A stretch of 64,000 nt of DNA, from assembly GCF_003086295.3 (NCBI RefSeq), contig NC_092054.1, positions 32,766,393-32,830,392 of the forward strand. The letters are read 5' to 3'. Origin of the DNA: Arachis hypogaea. Lineage: Eukaryota; Streptophyta; Magnoliopsida; Fabales; Fabaceae. Positions 58,681 through 64,000 of this stretch are shown piece after piece. Under the pieces are notes generated by a model. That model was not told the DNA's origin. It worked only from the letters and a program-made list of their open reading frames with translations, and ran no database searches. Numbering within the stretch: position 1 is the stretch's first letter; each line of letters begins with the position of its first letter. Both the position numbers and the translations under genes were made by a program.

Positions 58681-60020
58681 TGATATACTTCTTTGAGATA
58701 TCTTTTGCGAGATGATTTGGAGATTCCTCCCCCTGCGAATCCGCCGTGTATCATGTGGACGTGTCTTTCCGGTGTACGAGGTGATCGTGCGGTTCGTCCG
58801 ATATCTTCGTCCCTTCGTCTCTTTCTTTGGTCGTCATCTCGGGTGGCTAGAAACCGATCTAGTTTTCCTTCCCTCACCAATTTTTCTATGATATTCTTTA
58901 GATCGAAGTACTCGTTGGTGGAGTGCCCTCGCACTCGATGATATTCGCAATATTCATTCCAGTTTTCTCCTCCTCTTTTGCCTTTGAGTGGCCGAGCTGG
59001 GGGTATTTTCTCCGTATGGCAGACTTCTTTGTATACGTCGACTAGGGATGCCCTGAGAGGGGTGTAATTGTGGTATTTTTTGATTTTCTCCCCTTGTCGA
59101 TCTTCTTTCCTTTTGGATTCCTTGTCTTTATCTCGGCAGAGGACCCCGGATTTTGAGGTTTCTCCCAACCGAGCGTTTTCTTCCATGTTGATGTATTTTT
59201 CTGCTCGCTCCTGCACTTCGTCTAAGGAGGTAGGGTACTTCTTTGATATGGATTGGCTAAAAGGTCCTTCTCGTAGGCCATTGATGAGTCCCATGATGGC
59301 GGCCTCTGTCGGCAAGCTTTGTATGTCCATGCATGTTTTGTTGAATCTTTCCATGTAGTTGCGGAGGCTCTCCTGATCTCCTTGCTTGATCCCTAGTAAA
59401 CTGGGGGCGTGCTTGGCCTTATCTTTCTGAATGGAGAATCTGGCTAGGAATTTTTTGGCCAGGTCGTCAAAGTTTGAGATGGACTTTGGAGGTAAGTTGT
59501 CGAACCATCTGATTGCTGTCTTCGTGAGAGTTGTTGGAAAAACTTTGCAGCGAACGGCATCTGAGGCGTCGGTGAGGTACATTCTGCTTCTGAAATTGCT
59601 GAGATGATGGTTGGGATCTGTGGTGCCATCATACAAAGTCATATCCGTGAGTTTGAAGTCTTTTGGAATTTTGGTTTTCATGATTTCCCTAGTGAATGGA
59701 TCTTGCTCTTTGCGTGAATTTTCCTCAGGAGTGGTCCGAGGATCTTTTGATTTGAGATCGGCTTCTAATTGCAGTAGTTTATCTTCCAATTCTCGACGCC
59801 GCCGTAACTCTCTTTGTAGATCCTTTCCGACCTCTCGTTGTTGTTGGGTTTCTTTTTCAAGTTACTTTAAGCGGTCTTGAAGTGCTTCTATTACCCCCGG
59901 ATTTGATGAGTTTTTGTCCCCGTTGGATTCTGGAGTATCCTTTAGCGTAGTGTCCGCGTTCTTGTGCGGTGTTCTGTTTTCCAGATCTAAATCGTGGTCG
60001 TTGTCATGACCGTCTGCCAT
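58681..60020 (-). pseudogene. Element D gag (Tat-type)
   Basis: The probable start is MADGHDNDHDLDLENRTPHK at 60020, 41 bp inside the LTR border. A coiled-coil (EKETQQQREVGKDLQREL and onward) is interrupted by TAA at 59862-59864. The capsid domain shows DPNHHLSNFRSRMYL, RWFDNLPPKSISNFDDLAKKF and ESLRNYMERFNKTCMDI, a retrotrans_gag fold. WNEYCEYHRVRGHSTNEYFDLK near 58950-58890 is the Tat-type Cys/His knuckle (C-x2-H...H). Nearly complete, otherwise open down to the frameshift near 58678. Confidence 0.88.
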
Positions 60021-60040
60021 GGTGTTGGGATGACTTCCAA

Positions 60041-60060
60041 GTTCCCTGGCAACGGCGCCA
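60041..60060 (-). promoter_or_regulatory. Primer-binding site of element D
   Basis: On the minus strand TGGCGCCGTTGCCAGGGAAC, one T after the LTR end. The first 13 bases match the Asp-tRNA type; the 3' part differs. Confidence 0.85.
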
Positions 60061-60061
60061 A

Positions 60062-60599
60062 TGTTCCGAGGGTTACCTGAAACTGTAGGTCGATCTCGGA
60101 TGAGATCTTCTGTACTGGTCGGAGATGACGTGTCCGGCTGGCTGGTGGCGGCCGGAGCTGTTGTGTCCGACTTGTTGGACTGGCTGCACTGCTGATCCTT
60201 CGTCACCGGAGGGTGGGGGTACCTGCAAGAGACTCCGATGCTTAAGTTAGCATGGGTATTAAACAGGTTTTTAGTAGAATCAGAGTATGAGTTATACCTG
60301 GGTGCTCCAGTGTATTTATAATGGTGTGGAGTGACCTTTTTAGATAAGATAAGTTAGTTATCTTTTCTTATCTTATCTTCAGGTGAGGTCAGCTTATCTT
60401 CCATGGAACCGCCCTTATCTCTATAGGCGTGGGCTGCCTTTGGATCTGGGTCATATTCCTTGAGTTGGTCCCTTCTTTGGGCTTTCCTATCGATTTGGCC
60501 GAGTTCTTCGTGAAGAAGTCGGTCCGCTTGACCTAAAAGAGGTCAGTCGCTTTGCTACTGAACATCCCGGTTTGGACAGCTCGACCCAGGGTATGAACA
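60062..60599 (-). repeat. Element D 5' LTR
   Basis: 538 bp, same length as its mate and about 97-98% identical by eye. Confidence 0.95.
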
Positions 60600-61577
60600 T
60601 ATATATATGAGAAAAAGCTATGCATAGACTCTTGGGGATGCACGTCGGGGGACAGTCCAGGGTTTAGCAGCCAGACTTGTCGGGTTGGCCTGATAACCGA
60701 CAGATGAGACTCATCAGCCATAGGGCAGGCATGCATCATATGCATATTGTGTGAATTGCTTGTCTGTGCATTAATTGGGAGTGCCTAAGTAATTTTAATA
60801 TGCTAATTGTTATACTTGTTGTCTGTATTACTTGTATTCTTCATGTGTTTTCCATTGTCTGTTTGTTTGTCTATGTAAATTCACCGGAGTTGGAGGAACA
60901 TAGAAAAGGTAGAGAAGTTAGGGATTTAGTTAGGCTTAAGACTTGATTAAGTTAGGAATAATTAGAAAACCACCTTGACTATGGTTTCTACTTTAGATCT
61001 TTAAGTTTTATAATCTGAGTGTCGGCGTTCTAGGATTGCCTTTGGCTTTTCCAGGACCTTATATCTTATGTACATGGCACCATTACCCTACTAAGAACCC
61101 CCGGTTCTCATCCCATATGATATTGTTGTTTTTCAGATACAGGTCGAGAGGCACGTCGCTAGGCGTCTGGAGCTCTGTAGCGAAGTGGATCATTTTGGGG
61201 ACTTTATTTTGGTGTTTAGTTTATATATATGATTATGTGTATAGAACTTTCCTGATAACTTGTTTCACTATTGTGCCTCTTAGAGGTGTATGGAGAATTA
61301 GGACCTCTTTTGTGTATTTTGGGCTATGGGCTTTATATATATAATTATATATGTATGTAAATATTCTCCGGCCAGCCTTAGCTTCACAGGCTGAGTTAGG
61401 AGCTTGTTATCTTGTACTCTTGACCCTCTGTTCTTACTTTTTGTATATATATGTTCATGAACCTTAGTTTTCTTCGCACGCAAGTAATCTTTTCCTGAGC
61501 GTTGCACTTTTAATTTTGCGACTTTGTTTTACCTGTTCTTCAAGGCTCCTCTTATACTACGTTCTTTCAATTATTAT

Positions 61578-61580
<3 letters not shown>

Positions 61581-61638
<58 letters not shown>
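61581..61638. repeat. (TA)n microsatellite in the 3' LTR of A
   Basis: Expanded only in this LTR copy; the equivalent place in the 5' LTR (near 34388) is short. Confidence 0.9.
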
Positions 61639-61641
<3 letters not shown>

Positions 61642-61713
61642 CTAGAGGTCGTAATACCATACCACTTCTGTTTTATGACTTAAGCATAAAGCTCTGTGTG
61701 GTAGGGTGTTACA

Positions 61714-61898
61714 AACGTTCCTTTGGTAACTGTTAGAGATAGTGATTTTGTGAAGACTGTCTTCTCGTTCTTTGTTCTACAAGTTATTTGTACCAAGTTT
61801 CCAAGAGGAAAAATAGAGAATGAGTAGAAGAGGTTAGTGTTCTTTTAATTTTTGTTGCATGTTTCTTCTCCTCTTAACCACTGTCTGTTATTCGAATA
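61714..61898 (+). other. Right flank of element A, probable leader of the decayed antisense ORF
   Basis: T-rich sequence with AACGT as the right TSD copy. No motif beyond its position directly upstream of the MGKLRRKN start. Confidence 0.4.
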
Positions 61899-63690
61899 AT
61901 GGGTAAACTAAGAAGGAAGAATGTAGATGAAGTGTTGGAGGATGAGAAGGAGGTTATTATGGACGAAGCATACCCTTATTTGTGGGTTAGTGAGACTGTG
62001 AAATCATGGGTTTTTCTGTTTGAGGATGAACGAAGTCTAGAACAACTAGGCTCATCAGGTTAGGTGAACGAGAGTGAAAACCTAGAGATTGAATTTTTTC
62101 CATGTGGTGGATCTGATAGGGTTTGTCATAAGAAGATGGGTCTGAATATTTTTCTATATATGCATGTGTTTTTGTTGAACTGAGAGTGGTGTTTCCATTC
62201 ACTAGTTTTGAGTGTGGGTGTTGACACAGCTAAGATGTGTACCTTCACAATTGCATCCTAATGCTTAGGCATTTCTGAGGGCATTCGAGATTTTGATGGA
62301 TTATTTGGAGTTAAAGCCATTAGTGGAAGTGTTTTTCGCTCTATTTTAGGCGAAAGGGGGTGAAAATAGGTGTGTGGGTAACCCTAAGTAGTGTACCTAA
62401 TCGGGCTATATTTAGCTTGTATAATCATCTTATAAAGGTTTGAAAGAGATGTTCGTTGAAGTCAGTTGAGGACGAGTATCTATTCTATCTAGTTGAATAC
62501 ATGATAGAGAGGGTTTTCCTATACTGGAATCCCTGGCCGAGACAGATATTAGGTATGGATAGAATGATATATAAAGATGATATGGTAGTTGAATTTTTTG
62601 TGAATAATATCTCTTTTTTGAGATTACTTGCTATTTCCGAATTTCTTGAGTGTGAGGATGATAAAGATGCTGTTACTGAGTATATAGGTAAAATATATGA
62701 ATTTGTTATTATATTTATGACGTTTTGTGATATTTTACTAATCATGATATGCTTGTTGTTTTTGTAAGAGAGAAAGCACCTAAGGTGTCTACAACGAGCT
62801 TGTGTGCATTTTTTAGGGCTAAAAATATAGAAAAGAAAGGTTCGAGTACTACTGTGAAGGCTAAGGGTAGAACTGAGGTAAATCAGCCAAAGATAAAAAA
62901 AGTGAGAATTAAAAGGAGGAGACTTGAGGTTGAGGCTATGAAAGGTGAAGTAATAGATCTTACTAAAAAAAAGGATAATGCGAAGGAGTTGGATTTAGAA
63001 GAAATGGAAGCTTTTACCGTAAATCAGAGAGATTTGCATAACTTCAAAGGTGTGGATGATATGACTTCTCTGTGGAGTTAGCATTACCAATTTGCTCTGT
63101 TATCTGATGAGCATGCTCAGTCTCCATCCGATGTAAAACTTGTCAATGATGCTGGCGATGTTGTTTTAGACCAATATCTTCAGGTATACTAGATAAAATG
63201 AAGTAATAAAATGAGATATATAAAGACATGTTGAATCTGATTCTCTTATCATGCAGGTTATAGGTGCTCGACTAAAAGTATTATAGTGGATGAGAATGAG
63301 TTTAGTGAGTTATGAAAGAGAAAGCTACGAAAGAAAAGGAGTTGAAAGAAGCTCTTGAAAGACTTGATGCAAAGGAAGAAGAGTTGAGGAAAATTTGGGA
63401 GAAGATTGGGCTTTTGGAGGAAAATAAAAAAATTTTTATAAGCAAAAAGTTGACTTAGAGGCCAGCATTTGAGAGCTTGGTCTTGAAAGGAAGAATGCCG
63501 AAGAGAGTAAAGGGAGTCATGGTTTGGAAATATTTGCTGCTGAGTTTGATATGGCAGTAGAACAAATCAAGTTTATTGTGCTAGAGAATGATATTTCTTT
63601 GATCGACCCCTGCAAAGTGATTATAAATGGGGAGCTCGTTGACAATGATCAAGAGCAAGAGGGTGAGGACGAGAATATGGATGCACTATG
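61899..63690 (+). pseudogene. Decayed Tat-type antisense plant-mobile-domain ORF outside element A
   Basis: The likely start is MGKLRRKNVDEVLEDEKEV at 61899. QLHPNA followed by a stop where Trp is expected, then AFLRAFEILMDYLELKPLVE (near 62253-62325), matches the QLHPNSWGF core of the element D antisense ORF. Multiple stops and shifts follow. An open piece (62456-62767) has YWNPWPRQILGM, then 62749-63081 has a Lys/Arg-rich basic linker (KKVRIKRRRLEVE). The last part (63300-63680) is Glu/Lys-rich coiled-coil text ending EQEGEDENMDAL. The layout (mobile domain, basic linker, coiled coil, acidic tail) is that of element D's ORF, but the sequence is a different subfamily. Confidence 0.7.
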
Positions 63691-64000
63691 ATAATTGCTT
63701 TATTTAAGAAACTTTGTTTTCTGTTTTTGAAAAAGTTGTTTGATAATGTTATGGTATAGTTGTTATATTTGCAAAAAAATGTTGGTATTTGAAGTATTTG
63801 GATGAACATGACCCTAGTATGTTTCATGTTTTGGTTATTGTATTTTTGTAAGTTGTTACCTTTATTGAGACTGCATAGTTTGTTTGATTAGTTCCAGAAA
63901 ATATTACGAAAAAGAGAATTGGATGGTTCGACTTTGATATTCGTTAGAACAAAATGGTTTAATTTTGCATATCTCAAAAATCACAATTATTTGAATTAGT
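63691..64000. other. 3' flank of the decayed antisense ORF
   Basis: AT-rich, no reading frame or repeat recognised; by analogy with element D a tandem-repeat region or pol would follow beyond the window. Confidence 0.4.

Larger units (their letters stand above)
49923..60599 (-). mobile_element. Element D: Tat-lineage Ty3/gypsy retrotransposon with antisense ORF, 10.7 kb
   Basis: LTRs are 49923-50460 and 60062-60599 (538 bp each, TGTTCCGAGG...GGGTATGAACA on the plus strand). TATAT at 49918-49922 and 60600-60604 is the TSD. On the minus strand the order is LTR, PBS, gag, protease, RT, RNase H, integrase, a tandem-repeat region, an ORF in the opposite direction, polypurine tract, LTR. That layout, with the archaeal-type RNase H and antisense ORF, is typical of the Tat clade (Grande/Ogre relatives). 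The LTRs differ at about 13 positions by eye. Four nonsense codons and at least one frameshift make it non-functional. Confidence 0.95.
27873..61713 (+). mobile_element. Element A: long-LTR Ty3/gypsy (Del/Tekay-like) retrotransposon, heavily nested
   Basis: The 5' LTR starts TGTAAACCCC at 27873 and ends GTTACA at 34474; the 3' LTR starts TGTAAACCC at 48237 and ends GTTACA at 61713. A Met-tRNA-type primer-binding site follows the first LTR, and the purine-rich TAGGTGGGTAGGA precedes the second. Flanking AATGT (27868-27872) and AACGT (61714-61718) form a TSD with one transition. Gag with a CCHC knuckle, the start of RT and the C-terminal end of integrase identify a chromovirus of Del/Tekay type. 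Elements B, C and D are insertions in its interior, 5' LTR and 3' LTR. Subtracting them leaves about 9.9 kb, with LTRs of about 2.7-3.4 kb. Confidence 0.9.
48237..61713 (+). repeat. Element A 3' LTR (interrupted by element D)
   Basis: Left part 48237-49922 and right part 60600-61713, totalling about 2.8 kb. It lacks about 650 bp present in the 5' LTR (junction near 49675). It contains an expanded (TA)n run at 61581-61638. Confidence 0.9.

Noticed and set aside
59862..60206. Frame starting MTKDQQCSQSNK that crosses the LTR-PBS border of element D
   Set aside because: Its start is inside the LTR and it reads through the primer-binding site; the gag start at 60020 in the same frame is more plausible. 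A parallel frame in the other LTR (49771-50067) confirms it is LTR sequence.
1..64000. CRISPR arrays, bacterial operons, phage or plasmid systems
   Set aside because: The sequence is plant nuclear in every respect; direct repeats present are LTRs, microsatellites, transposon subterminal arrays and retroelement tandem repeats.

Overview
The window looks like repeat-packed heterochromatin from a plant, most likely a legume. Peanut or a wild Arachis is my best guess, from the overall look of the LTR-retrotransposon, MULE and CACTA families; this is an impression, not a database match. I see no intact host gene, rRNA gene, true tRNA gene or CRISPR array. Almost everything is a transposable element, many nested inside one another. 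Boundaries could be fixed from terminal motifs plus target-site duplications (TSDs).

Region 1 (1-15642) is the right part of a large Mutator-like element (MULE). It carries two convergent broken genes: a FAR1/MuDR-type transposase (+, 1-1945) and a multi-exon Ulp1 (C48, SUMO protease-like) gene (-, 7846-2889) with all three catalytic residues still visible. A 5' leader exon on the minus strand is split by a 4.7-kb non-autonomous CACTA element (10189-14908, TSD TGG), which itself holds a tRNA-derived SINE-like insert.

Region 2 (15643-24945) is a decayed Ty1/copia retrotransposon. Its 5' LTR seems to be cut by the MULE and its 3' LTR by a second CACTA element (20020-24075, TSD AAT). This second CACTA carries a captured exon of a GRF-interacting factor (GIF/AN3, SSXT domain) gene.

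Region 3 (24946-27872) is intergenic and holds a 549-bp foldback MITE with a 9-bp TSD and a cluster of short palindromes.

Region 4 (27873-61713) is one very long-LTR Ty3/gypsy element (A; Del/Tekay-like, Met-tRNA primer site) expanded by three later insertions: a solo LTR (C, 30170-33423) in its 5' LTR, an Athila-like non-autonomous element (B, 36133-46253) in its interior, and a nearly complete Tat-lineage element (D, 49923-60599) in its 3' LTR. The solo LTR contains an hAT element (31294-32359), which contains a 251-bp MITE (31388-31638), so nesting reaches four levels.

Region 5 (61714-64000) is a decayed relative of the antisense plant-mobile-domain ORF seen in element D, suggesting that A landed in an older Tat element.

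Inferred order: copia, then MULE, then CACTA-1 and its SINE; copia, then CACTA-2; old Tat, then A, then B, C and D; C, then hAT, then MITE. Only a few reading frames are long and coherent: the 383-codon ORF of B and the gag, RT, RNase H and integrase segments of D.
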